A stretch of 64,000 nt of DNA from positions 78,320 through 142,319 of the forward strand of contig CAXXLC010000030.1 of assembly GCA_963677345.2 (NCBI GenBank). Reading direction: 5' to 3'. Position numbers and translations under genes: made by a program. This DNA is from Saccharicrinis sp963677345. Lineage in GTDB: Bacteria; Bacteroidota; Bacteroidia; Bacteroidales; Marinilabiliaceae. Positions 53,923 to 63,209 of this stretch are shown here, in pieces. The first letter of the stretch is position 1; the number at the start of each line of letters is the position of its first letter. The notes under the pieces were generated by a model. It was given only the letters and a program-made list of their open reading frames with translations. It was not told the DNA's origin and made no database searches.

Positions 53923-54765
53923 TTATTCTTGTTCGGGTATTAATACTTCTGTTGCTAAAGAATCTGTTACTAATGTGTCAGGAAGTAATCTTGTTGAGTC
54001 AATGGTTAGCCATATGTCTAAAGACGACCCCAGGCGTAATTTTTTACCTACATTTGCTTCCGGAAGTTGTTTCCATATAAAGGCTCTCAGGCTATCCTCC
54101 TGGCTACTAACAGTGTCTTCATATAGCGTAACATCAATATTTAATGAATTGCTTTGACAAAGACTTAATGCCTCTTCAAGAGTCAGTCCTTGTAAATCAG
54201 GTATCTCTGTTTTTTCATTACTTAATCCTTGTCCAACCAATAAATCAATGCTTGCTCCTTTTGCTATTAAGGTTCCTGGTTCTATAGGTTTACCATTATA
54301 ATGCTGGCCTAAAATTAACTGAGTATATTCAGATGGGATATAAATTAACTGACCAACTCTTAAACCGTAAGATTCCAGTGTTACCTGGGCATTACGTAAT
54401 GAGAGTTCAGTAAGTTTTGGCATTGCTATTTGTTCGGCAGAATAAGCATTGATGGTAAAAAATATTGTTCTGTTTATTTTAACAAAACTACCTGGTTTGG
54501 GTGTTTGTTCAACAACAACACCCGGTGTTAAATCGGATACGTGAACAGAATCTATAATTTTGTATCTTAATTCTTTTTGTTGTATCAGATCAATAAACTG
54601 TTGTTCTGTAAGACCGGAAAAGTCAGGTGTGGCAAAACTTTCACCATGATGAGTATATATGCTTATGCTTGTAAAGGTGATAATAAGCAGCAGGATTAAT
54701 AAACCAAAGGCTAATCCTAAATGGGTAAAGAATTTTTTGCTTATAAAAAATTTTAGAACAGACAT
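53923..54765 (-). CDS. PASTA domain membrane protein
   Basis: 280 residues: a short cytoplasmic start, one TM helix (about 16-38) and three extracytoplasmic PASTA domains (about 42-112, 115-185, 188-258), each with the P-D/K-L/F-x-G-L-(T/S)-x-x-x-A-like opening and a closing strand. PASTA domains bind muropeptide or beta-lactam-like ligands. No kinase or transpeptidase domain is attached, typical of the Bacteroidota protein encoded next to rluD and ddl. A role in cell-wall sensing or scaffolding is inferred from that association. Confidence 0.88.
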   Translation of the reverse strand: MSVLKFFISKKFFTHLGLAFGLLILLLIITFTSISIYTHHGESFATPDFSGLTEQQFIDLIQQKELRYKIIDSVHVSDLTPGVVVEQTPKPGSFVKINRTIFFTINAYSAEQIAMPKLTELSLRNAQVTLESYGLRVGQLIYIPSEYTQLILGQHYNGKPIEPGTLIAKGASIDLLVGQGLSNEKTEIPDLQGLTLEEALSLCQSNSLNIDVTLYEDTVSSQEDSLRAFIWKQLPEANVGKKLRLGSSLDIWLTIDSTRLLPDTLVTDSLATEVLIPEQE

Positions 54766-54849
54766 ATTAATTGTATTTTTTTAAGATGACTTCAAAAATA
54801 ATATAATTTACTATAATCCTGAATTAGAAACACTTTGATTTAAAGCAAA

Positions 54850-54880
54850 AAAAAAGGATTCACGATGAATCCTTTTTTAT
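54850..54880 (-). terminator. Terminator between rpmH and the PASTA gene
   Basis: AAAAGGATTC (54852-54861) and GAATCCTTTT (54867-54876) form a perfect 10-bp stem with a 5-nt loop and T-runs on both strands. On the minus strand it ends the rpmH transcript. Confidence 0.88.
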
Positions 54881-54898
54881 ATTCAGTTAAGCAATTAC

Positions 54899-55059
54899 TT
54901 ATGCTTTGTGTCTTTTTTCACTAGAAACAGTAAGTTTTTTTCTTCCTTTAGCTCTTTCTTGATGCTAAAACTCTACGGCCATTTGCACTAGCCATTCTAG
55001 CTCTAAGAACCGTGCTTATTTCTTCTTTTTCTGTTAGAAGGTTGAAATGTCCTTTTCAT
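54899..55059 (-). pseudogene. rpmH: 50S ribosomal protein L34, two frameshifts
   Basis: The start MKRTFQPSNRKRRNKHG is exact for L34. RARMASANGRRVLASRR and AKGRKKLTVSSEKRHKA follow in other frames. Two single-base insertions (near 55010 and near 54957) account for the 161 bp instead of 159. Because L34 is needed for normal ribosomes, these are almost certainly sequence errors; the corrected protein has 52 residues. Confidence 0.9.
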
Positions 55060-55202
55060 CTTAATATTGTTTTATCTTTCGACTATTCTTTTATTGTTCT
55101 ATTTTCGGACTGCAAAAATACATCTTTATTCTCGTTTTCCAAATAAAAATGCTTTTTATTTAAATAAATCTTACATTTTGTATTATAGGATGATAGAATA
55201 TC

Positions 55203-55829
55203 CTATAAAGACAGGTGAATTAGTTTCTTTGTTTCAAAAAAATCTTCTTCAAAATAATCGGTCAATGGTGTTACAGTGATGTTTTTCTTAAAACGGTTTT
55301 ATTTCTTCATCAAAGTCGCCGCCCTTTAAATATAAAATACCATTTGTAACCGGATTCTTTTGTTTGTCGCTCACTAAATGACGGGTGAGTGATACAAAAC
55401 GAGGAAAAAGCAGTTACTAGCACGGCTTACTACAAAATCATATTTCGATTTAATTTTTTCTGAACGTTCATGTTGTGTCGTTACATTTTTTAAACTCAAC
55501 TCATCAGCTATAGTTTGTACTACTTTAATCTTTTTGCCTATTGAAGTCAACCAGGTGAAACTGGCATTCAGGGAAAAATATAGCCAGGGGAATTCCAGGG
55601 AAACCGCCTCCTGTACCTATATCTATAATTTTTGTGTGCCAGGTGTAAATTTTATGTATTTAGCGATTCCTAAAGAATGAATAATATGTCGAATACTTAA
55701 CTCAGAAATATCTTTCCGTGAAATGACGTTAATTTTTTCATTCCAAGCTGGGTATAATTCTTCAAGTTTTGTGAATAGTTGTATTTGTTCCTCTGATAAT
55801 TCAGGAAAATATTTAGTGATCAAGCCCAT
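55203..55829 (-). pseudogene. rsmG: 16S rRNA (guanine527-N7)-methyltransferase, frameshifted
   Basis: The N-terminal part from ATG 55829 (MGLITKYFPELSEEQIQLFTKLEELYPAWNEKINVISRKD) is typical RsmG, and the SAM motif IIDIGTGGGFPGIPLAIFFPE follows after an indel near 55628. Later pieces (KKIKVVQTIADELSLKNV, YDFVVSRAV and GILYLKGGDFDEEI) lie in varying frames, ending at EEDFFETKKLIHLSL. At least four indels are needed. The gene would methylate G527 of 16S rRNA. The damage is of the same type as in the neighbours. Confidence 0.85.
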
Positions 55830-55863
55830 CGTGTATGCAGTCCCTCTTGTTTATATAAATAAT

Positions 55864-56476
55864 TTAGTCAAGCTTAACATCTGAGTTTTTAAGCGTGTTG
55901 TATAGTAATTCTCTGGCTCTGAAAAGTTGAGCTTTAACGGTTCCTAATGGAAGATCAAGTTCCTGGGCAATTTCTTCGTAAGAAAACTCATTAAAGTATC
56001 TTAGTTCAATCAGAGTGCGATATCTTGGTTTTAGTTTTTTAACAACAGTTCGCATTAAGATGGCTTTCTGTTGCTTGATTAAGCCCTCTTCCGGATCCGG
56101 AGTTTCGTCTTTTAAGTGGATAGGTTGGTCGTTTTCTTTTTCCTCAGATAAATGTGTTCCGTCAATGGAAACTATGTTTGTTCTTTTTTTGCGGAGATAA
56201 TCAATACAGTTATTGGAGGCTATTTTAAACAACCATGTACTAAAAGCATAGTTTGGGGAATATTGATGTATGTTTTTAAAAGCTTTTTCCAAATGCTTCA
56301 ATTGTTAAATCTTCAGCATCGCTTTTATTGTTCACCATTTTTAATAGCATAAAATAAATAGCATCCCGATAACGTCCCATCAATTCAGCAAAAGCCTTTT
56401 GGTCACCTTTTACTGCTAATTGAACCAGACTGAAATCGTGTCTTGCTTTATCGGATAAGTTAGGATTTATGTCCAT
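55864..56476 (-). pseudogene. ECF-type RNA polymerase sigma factor, one frameshift
   Basis: Two overlapping frames make one sigma-70 ECF factor of about 203 residues. The first (from ATG 56476) covers region 2.1-2.2 (GDQKAFAELMGRYRDAIYFMLLKMVNNKSDAEDLTIEAF); the second (from about 56288) continues KAFKNIHQYSPNYAFSTWLFKIASNNCIDYLRKKR and region 4 (RTLIELRYFNEFSYEEIAQELDLPLGTVKAQLFRARELL). A single indel near 56288 joins them. The start overlaps the end of the glycosyltransferase gene. No anti-sigma factor gene is beside it. Confidence 0.88.
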
Positions 56477-57640
56477 TTATGTTTTTTTTGCTTGTCTTTT
56501 TCCGCCTAGTAATAATAAACCTGTAATTAAAGGTAGTGTAAAATCAAAATAAAATACCTCCAAATATTAAGTCTCTTTGATTAATTTTTTTTGATAGTAC
56601 ATTAAATATCAATAATTGAACCAGTAACTTCATGAAAATTAATATCAAAAAAACTTGGAGCAAAGAGTAGAAAAATAAAATAGAAACTAAGGATAAGCTC
56701 CAAAATAATTGTCGTGAGAATACCTCAGTTCCAATCAGATATTTAGATTTTGCTATTAGTAGTGAGGTGCAGTTGTTAAATGCCTGCTTTTTTGCCGTCT
56801 CCATTCTTTAAAAGATTGTGAAGGTATGGAATATGTTAAAAGAATCGGGATGAGTAATAATTCCAATATTGTTTTTAGTGGCAGCATCTCTAACAAATAA
56901 ATCGTCATCTCCTGATAAAATATGCTGGTGTTTTTTAAATCCCTGGTGTTTGTTAAAAAGCTCTTTTGTATATGCCATAATTTCTTCCCACGCCCCATAT
57001 AAGGAAAAACCACGTAAGGCAAAGGATAAATATTGAATGGCAATGGTGAAAGTGTCGAATCGTATCCAGTAATTCAGTAAGCCTTTTTGTTTTTGATATG
57101 CACCAATACCAATTAATAATTCTTTGCCCTCGTCAAAGCCTTTGGCCATATGTTTAAGCCAGTCTTTGGATGCAGGAATACAGTCGGCATCGGTAAATAC
57201 CTAGGTGGTTGTGTTTTGCAGCTTTAATACCAATGTTTACTGCAAGCTTTTTGCCGTGTTTAAATTTATTATCATAAGGAATAGAGGTGTAATATATGCG
57301 CTTATCTTTTTCCTTTAGTTTTGCCAGGATTAGTTCTGTTTCAATCTTCTGAGGCATCGTTTACTATAATCACTTCAAAAGATTCCCGGATAATCCTGGT
57401 TTAAAATATGAGTGTAAGTTGTTTTTTTAAATTCTTTGACTCATTTTTTGCACAGATAAGTAACCGAAAGAAGGAGGGTAGTTACTAATGGTTTTATTTT
57501 CCTTTTTATTGACTGTTATGTATTTAGTTTTTAAAAAGAAAAATAAATAGTAAAAATAATTGTATAACAAGCAGAACTGTCAGGCTTATTAGTATGTAAA
57601 GCCATGTTCCTGATGTTGGTATGAAGTTTGATAAATCCAC
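56477..57640 (-). pseudogene. Family 2 glycosyltransferase with membrane segments, multiply frameshifted
   Basis: Pieces in different frames, read on the minus strand, are an N-terminal TM helix (WLYILISLTVLLVIQLFLLF, about 57560-57620), the GT2 start (YLSVQK/ICAKNESKNLKKQL and EVIIVNDASEDETELILAKL), HGKKLAVNIGIKAAKHNHLVFTDADC with the DxD-type motif, ILSGDDDLFVRDAATKNN, and a hydrophobic C-terminal part ending LPLITGLLLLGGKRQAKKT. It probably elongates a cell-envelope polysaccharide or lipid; the acceptor is unknown. Six or more indels. The 5' boundary is uncertain because no clean start codon could be chosen. The stop at 56477-56479 touches the sigma factor ATG. Confidence 0.75.
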
Positions 57641-57737
57641 TTGATTAATTTGAGTAAATTTTATTATATGATTCTTCTATTATCGCGAGTGAAAATACTA
57701 TTGTTTTTTTGAAAAAGCGAGATGAGAAATCATATTT

Positions 57738-57771
57738 TTTGCAATTGATTATTAAAGACTGTTTATATTTG
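57738..57771 (+). promoter_or_regulatory. Promoter of tgt
   Basis: TTTG (57738-57741) and TATATTTG (57764-57771) fit the Bacteroidota -33/-7 pattern TTTG-N(19-22)-TAnnTTTG, 20 bp before the tgt ATG. Confidence 0.5.
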
Positions 57772-57791
57772 CATCCCCAAAAGAATAAGAA

Positions 57792-58939
57792 ATGGATTTT
57801 AAATTACAAATAAACAGATTCTAATCAAGGGCGAGAGCCGGCGTGATTACTACTGATCATGGAGAAATTGAAACGCCTATTTTTATGCCCGTTGGAACTG
57901 TAGGTAGCGTTAAAGGTGTACATTTTAACGACCTGAGAGAGGATGTTCAGGCTCAAATCATATTAGGAAATACCTATCATTTGTAATTACGTCCCGGATT
58001 GGATATTATAGAAAAGGCTGGTGGTTTGCATAAATTTAATGGCTGGGATCGACCTATATTAAACAGATAGCGGAGGTTACCAGGTCTTTTCATTAAGATG
58101 AAACCGGAAGTTGAAAAGAAGAAGGAGCTGTTTTCAGATCTCATATTGATGGTTCTAAACATTTGTTTTACGCCGGAAAATGTTGTGGATATTCAACGGG
58201 TTATTGGTGCGGATATTATAATGGCTTTTTGATGAGTGTGCTCCAGGGGATGCGGATCATCAATATGCTAAAAATTCTATGGAGCTGACACATCGATGGT
58301 TAAAGCGAGGGATTACACATTTTGATCAGACTAGCAACCAAAATACGGACATAGTCAAAACTTTTTGTCCTATTGTGCAGGTTGTGCAGGATTCAGAGAC
58401 TTAAGAAAGCAATCTGCTGAGTATATTGCGTCTTTTGGAAGAGAAGGTAATGCCATTGGTGGTTTGTCAGTTGGTGAACCTGCAGAGGTGATGTATGAAA
58501 TGACAGAAGTGGTGACAGGTATTCTTCCTGAGGATAAACCCCGTTATTTAATGGGAGTGGGTACTCCGGTTAATATCCTCGAATCTATTGCTCTTGGAGT
58601 GGATATGTTTGACTGTGTAATGCCTACAAGAAATGGCAGAAATGGAATGTTGTTTACATCAAGAGGGGTGATGAATATGAAAAATTGAAAAGTGGAAAGA
58701 TGACTTTTCACTCTCATAGATCCTGAAGGAGCCTTCTTTCTGTTGATCACCATTATACCAAGGCATATCTTCGTCATTTATTTGTTTCAAAGGAGATGCT
58801 GGCAGCTCAAATAGGCAGCTTACACAATTTGGCATTCTATTTATGGTTAGGTGTAAAAGAAGCCCGAAAGCATATTTTAGCAGGTGATTTTGCTGTTTGG
58901 AAAGATCAAATGGTAAAACAATTGTCTGTTCGGTTATAA
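57792..58939 (+). pseudogene. tgt: Queuine tRNA-ribosyltransferase, frameshifted and with stops
   Basis: Exchanges guanine 34 of certain tRNAs for the queuosine precursor. Landmarks are VITTDHGEIETPIFMPVGTVGSVKG, ILGNTYHL-LRPGLDIIEKAGGLHKFNGWDRPIL, the substrate loop DSGGYQVFS, GFRDLRKQSAEYIASFGREGNAIGGLSVGEP and the catalytic aspartate context GVDMFDCVMPTRNGRNG. Besides several indels there is a substitution-type stop (TAA in place of the expected Tyr codon after NTYHL near 57985), and another near 57822. The gene must read to LSVRL at 58939. A working gene is likely in the real genome. Confidence 0.87.
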
Positions 58940-59052
58940 TTTTTTAATAAAGAACAGCTAAAGTGAGTTCACTATTTAATTAATATACAATAAGTAGTAT
59001 AGTTCATTATATTTTTGTTCTTTTGTAATCTATTGTTGAAGATACCACTTTT

Positions 59053-60160
59053 ATGAAAGGCGCTATACAAAGGCTTGACAGGTACATTATTCGTAAATTT
59101 TTAGGTACGATGATTTTTCTTGCCATATTATTGATTATCAGTATTGCTGTTGTTTTTGATCTTACTGACAGAAGAGATTGATAATTTTCTGGAAAACGGA
59201 GCTCCGGTACATGCTATAATTTTTGATTATTATTTTAATTTTATTCCATACTTCGCTAATTTATTTACCCCGTTATTTGTATTTATAGCAGTTATTTTTT
59301 TTACTTCAAAAATGGCTTATGATACTGAGATAATAGCAATTTTATCCAGCGGGATAAGCTCTTAAAAGATTGATGTTTCCCTATTTTGTGGCATCATTAA
59401 TTATTGCGGTATTTTCTTTTCTGCTGGGAGGGTATGTTATTCCTCCTTCTAATCAAACCCGATTAGAATTTGAAGGTTCTTATCTGAAAAAGAAAAAGAA
59501 GGATACAGGCTTGAGGGATATTCATCTGCAAATAGAGCCAGGGCTTTTTGTTTATATGGGCAGGTTTTACAGTTACAGTAATAAAAGCGCAGTAAGTTTA
59601 GTGCTGAACGATTTGATGGAACAGAATTAAAGTCTAAGTTGACAGCCCGGAATATTACATATGACTGAAGATACCAAAAGGTGGGAGTTGTCGAAATATA
59701 TGATCAGGGATTTTGTTGGAGATAACAAAATAGATATCAGAGAAGGTGAGAAGCTGGATACCGTTTTTAATATGTCGCCAGAAGATTTTAAATCGGAACA
59801 CGAATTGGTTTGAGACCATGACTTATACAGAGCTGGGGCGTTATATTGATGTTCAGACTCAAAAAGGGGTGGGTTCTATAAAGCCTTATGTAATTGAGTA
59901 TTATAAGCGATTTGCAAATCCGTTTTCTGCTTTTATTTTAACGTTGATAGGGGTGTCTTTGGCATCACGAAAAGTGAGAGGAGGAATAGGATTACATATA
60001 GGTGTTGGTTTGGCTTTAAGTTTTGGTTAATATATTATTTATGACTATATCAACAACCTTTGCTATTAATGGTAATATGAATCCTTTACTGGCAGTGTGG
60101 TTGCCCAATATTGTATTTGCAGTAATTGGGGTTTATTTATATTTTAAAGCACCGAAGTAA
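59053..60160 (+). pseudogene. LptF/LptG-family LPS export permease, frameshifted
   Basis: A YjgP/YjgQ permease, the inner-membrane part of the LptB2FG LPS transporter. MKGAIQRLDRYIIRKFLGTMIFLAILLIISIAVVFDL opens it, FFTSKMAYDTEIIAILSSGIS is the coupling-helix segment, GGYVIPPSNQTRLEFE begins the periplasmic domain and ITLIGVSLASRKVRGGIGLHIGVGLALSF is the C-terminal TM signature. Four or so indels (near 59165, 59360, 59635-59800 and 60030) break it. LptF and LptG cannot be told apart here. Gene follows tgt as is common in Bacteroidota. Confidence 0.85.
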
Positions 60161-60330
60161 ACAGACGAAAAGTTAAATTATTAGCTTGGTTGTTGCATAT
60201 GCGTTTTTTATTTCGGTAATTTGTGCGGTTTTTGAAAAATAATTTTTTGTAATTATTATACCCGGAAATTTAGCAAACTTTGCCTTTAGATGGCATTGAT
60301 TTGTATTAGGTTAATTAAAAATGTTTAATT

Positions 60331-61894
60331 ATGTCATTGAAAAAACACATCCTTGATCTTCGTAAAAGAAAAGAGAAGGTTGAGATGGGAGGTGGTGAAA
60401 AAGCCATCGAAAAACAAGTTGCGATGGGTAAGATGACTGCCCGTGAGCGTATTCTTGCCATTCTTGATCAGGATTCTTTTACAGAGTATGATCTTTTTGT
60501 TGAGCATGAAGCTAAAGACTTCGGCATGGACAAAAAGCAGCTTCATGGTGACGGTGTGATTATTGGTACAGGAACAATCTATGGAGCACCTATTTGTGTG
60601 TTCGCATCAGGATTTTACTGTAGCAGGAGGATCTTTAGGGCTTATGCATGCTCGTAAGATCACAAAAATCATGGACCATAGCGTTAATAAATGCGTGTGC
60701 CTTTGATCGGTATTAACGATTCAGGTGGTGCTCGTATTCAGGAAGGTGTAAATTCACTTGCCGGTTACGGTGAGATCTTTTACAGAAACACAATTGCTTC
60801 AGGAGTAATTCCTCAAATCTCAGTAATTCCTTGGGCCTTGCGCCGGGGGTGCAGTGTACTCACTCTGCATTAACTGACTTTGGTATTTGTTGTAGACAAC
60901 ATTTCTAAAATGTTTATCACAGGTCCTGGAGTAATTAAGACAGTTCTTGGTGAAGAAATTTCAATGGAAGAATTAGGTGGTGCCCGTGTTCATTGCAGAA
61001 ACAACAGGTAATGCCCATTTCTTTGCAAATAGTGAGAGCAGGAATGTTTTGAGCAAATCAAAAAGCTGATCACATATTATTCCATGGAATAACTCTAAAA
61101 AAGCTAAAGAATTCCCTCCCAAAAGAACCCGTTTATAAAGGTAATATTGAAGACCTTATTCCTTCTGATCCACGTAATCCTTATGATGTACGTGATAGTT
61201 ATCAAAGCTATTGTTGACGATGGCGATTTCTTTGAGATTCAGGAAATGTTTGCTGCAAATATCGTAATTGGTTTTGGTCGTTTAAATGGTCAAACTATTG
61301 GATTTGTAGCTAACTCAACCAATGGTTCTTTGCCGGAGTATTAGATTGTGACAGTTCAGATAAAGCTGCTCGTTTTATTCGTTACTCGTGATTCATTTAA
61401 TATTCCTATCGTAACTCTTGAAGATATGCCAGGTTACTTACCTGGGGCTGACCAGGAGCATGCTGGTGTAATTCGTCACGGAGCAAAAGTTCTTTATGCT
61501 TACTCTGAAGCTACAGTACCTAAAATTACTGTAATTCTTCGTAAAGCTTATGGTGGTGGTTATATCGCTATGAATTCCCGTCACTTAGGTGCTGACTTTA
61601 TGTTTGCATGGCCAACTGCAGAAATTGCTGTAATGGCGCCTGAAGGAGCTGCAAATATCATCTTTAAGAAAGAAGATTGATGGCGCAGAAAACCCTGAAG
61701 AAATGCGTAAGCTTAAAGTACAGGAGTACAGGGAGAAGTTTGCAAACCCATATGTGGCTGCAGCAAAAGGATATATCGATTCTGTTATAGAGCCTAATGA
61801 AACACGTAATATCTTGTTACATGCTCTTTGAGGTTATCAGTAGGAAAAGATATTGTACATCCTGATAAAAAACACGGCTATTCCTCCATTTTAA
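60331..61894 (+). pseudogene. Acyl-CoA carboxylase / methylmalonyl-CoA decarboxylase carboxyltransferase subunit, frameshifted
   Basis: The carboxyltransferase subunit of a biotin-dependent propionyl-CoA carboxylase or Na+-pumping methylmalonyl-CoA decarboxylase (MmdA-like). LKKHILDLRKRKEKVEMGGGEKAIEKQVAMGKMTARERI, GINDSGGARIQEGVNSLAGYGEIFYRN, EISMEELGGA, NIPIVTLEDMPGYLPGADQEHAGVIRHGAKVLYAYSEATVPKITVILRKAYGGGYIAMNS and PTAEIAVMAPEGAANIIF read in different frames. Nine or so indels. The end is about 61894 (KHG ... IPPF). The biotin carrier gene follows after 14 bp. In succinate/propionate fermenters it serves the methylmalonyl-CoA route. Confidence 0.88.
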
Positions 61895-61908
61895 AAAATA
61901 GGCTGATT

Positions 61909-62231
61909 ATGAGCAATAAAGAAGAGTTAGTTGGCTTTAGGGTACATACCACTGGAGTACCAGACAAAAGTTACTAAGAAATATGTCGGAAGGACAACCT
62001 GGCAAGCTCCAAATCCCAATGAGATTAAATCTCATATTCCTGGAACAATCATTAAGATTAATGTTAAGGTTGGAGATAAGGTGCAGGCAGGAGATTCATT
62101 ATTGGTTTTAGAAGCCATGAAAATGCTCAAATCAAATTGAAATGCCTTTTGCAGGTATTATCAAAGAGATTTGTGTTAAGGAAGGCGACCGAATTCCTAA
62201 AAATGAATTGATGGTTGTTATTGAAGCTTAA
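61909..62231 (+). pseudogene. Biotin carboxyl carrier protein of the decarboxylase, frameshifted
   Basis: A short biotinyl domain protein of about 107 residues after correction. The start MSNKEELVGF is followed in another frame by TTGVPDKSY-like and KVTKKYVGRTTWQAPNPNEIKSHIPGTIIKINVKVGDKVQAGDSLLVLEAMKM; the lysine of EAMKM carries biotin. An indel near 62130 shifts to NQIEMPFAGIIKEICVKEGDRIPKNELMVVIEA. It works as carrier between the carboxyltransferase encoded just upstream and a second component. No beta (membrane pump) subunit follows, since a terminator and ispE come next. Confidence 0.85.
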
Positions 62232-62254
62232 TATTTCGAAACAATTAGATATGT

Positions 62255-62281
62255 AGGCCCTGATTTATCAGGGCCTTTTTT
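62255..62281. terminator. Bidirectional terminator, biotin carrier / ispE
   Basis: AGGCCCTGA (62255-62263) and TCAGGGCCT (62268-62276), 4-nt loop TTTA, T-run on the plus strand. It lies between convergent genes. Confidence 0.9.
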
Positions 62282-62283
62282 GA

Positions 62284-63096
62284 TTACATTATTTCTGTCC
62301 AGTTAAAATATTCAGGAAAAGATAGTTCAGGTTTATTTTCAAATATTCCAAAAACGGCAGCTCCACTGCCTGTCATTGATGCATAGGTGGCACCTGAAGC
62401 ATACATTTTATCTTTAATTTTTTTTATGGTTGGATGATTAGGAAAAACAGATGCCTCAAAATCATTGACCACTGAATCTTTCCATTTTTCTATTGATTGA
62501 TGCAGACTATCTTGTAAATTTTCATTCGGAAATTTAGGTTTAACCCCGCTGTATGCTTCCGGAGTTGAAATATGAATTTCGGGTTTTACCAATAGTAAAT
62601 GTTTATCTTTTAAATTGATGTCTGCCGGTTTTAAAATATCTCCTATCCCGGTTGCTATGGATGGTTTGTTGATAATAAAAAAAGCACAATCAGCTCCTAA
62701 TTTAGCTGCATATTGAGTTAATTTATGCTGGCGAATACCTAGTTGAAACATTTCATTTAAGGTGGTCAATGTAAATGCTGCGTCAGCAGACCCTCCTCCT
62801 AATCCTGCACCAAAAGGGATTACTTTGTGTAAATGCATTTTTACAGGCGGGATGTTGAAGTCTTGTTTAAGCAGCTTTAATGCTTTAATGCATAAATTAT
62901 CTTCAATATTACCATCAATGGCTATTCCGCTACTACTCCAGATATATGGTTCCTGACTGGATTTGTTTTCTACTATTTCAATAACATCATACAGTTTTGT
63001 AGGATAAAAAAGCGTTTCAAGATTATGGTAGCCATCAGGTCGTTTTTCGGTAATATATAAACCAATATTGATTTTTGCATTAGGAAAACAAATCAT
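62284..63096 (-). CDS. ispE: 4-diphosphocytidyl-2-C-methyl-D-erythritol kinase
   Basis: A GHMP kinase of 270 residues acting in the non-mevalonate (MEP) isoprenoid pathway. The N-terminus CFPNAKINIGLYITEKRPDGYHNLETLFYP, the ATP-binding loop VIPFGAGLGGGSADAAFTL and the late YASMTGSGAAVFGIF are the three GHMP motifs. It is intact, in contrast to the genes on its left, and starts divergently from dnaB. Confidence 0.95.
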   Translation of the reverse strand: MICFPNAKINIGLYITEKRPDGYHNLETLFYPTKLYDVIEIVENKSSQEPYIWSSSGIAIDGNIEDNLCIKALKLLKQDFNIPPVKMHLHKVIPFGAGLGGGSADAAFTLTTLNEMFQLGIRQHKLTQYAAKLGADCAFFIINKPSIATGIGDILKPADINLKDKHLLLVKPEIHISTPEAYSGVKPKFPNENLQDSLHQSIEKWKDSVVNDFEASVFPNHPTIKKIKDKMYASGATYASMTGSGAAVFGIFENKPELSFPEYFNWTEIM

Positions 63097-63133
63097 AAAG
63101 TATATTAAATAATTGTTGAATTTTAAATTTTAT

Positions 63134-63177
63134 CAAAGATAATCATTACATATTATAGTAAAAACTAATTAACTTTG
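63134..63177. promoter_or_regulatory. Divergent promoters of ispE and dnaB
   Basis: TATCTTTG on the minus strand (63134-63141) lies 38 bp before the ispE start and TAACTTTG on the plus strand (63170-63177) 33 bp before dnaB. Both match TAnnTTTG. The -33 elements are not convincing. Confidence 0.45.
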
Positions 63178-63209
63178 CCCACTCTTTGAAAAAAGGATTA
63201 CAGGAAATT

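Noticed and set aside
54899..62231. Interpretation as genome decay of a host-restricted organism
   Set aside because: Damage is confined to blocks and hits rpmH and other near-essential genes, with clean genes on both sides; sequence error is simpler.
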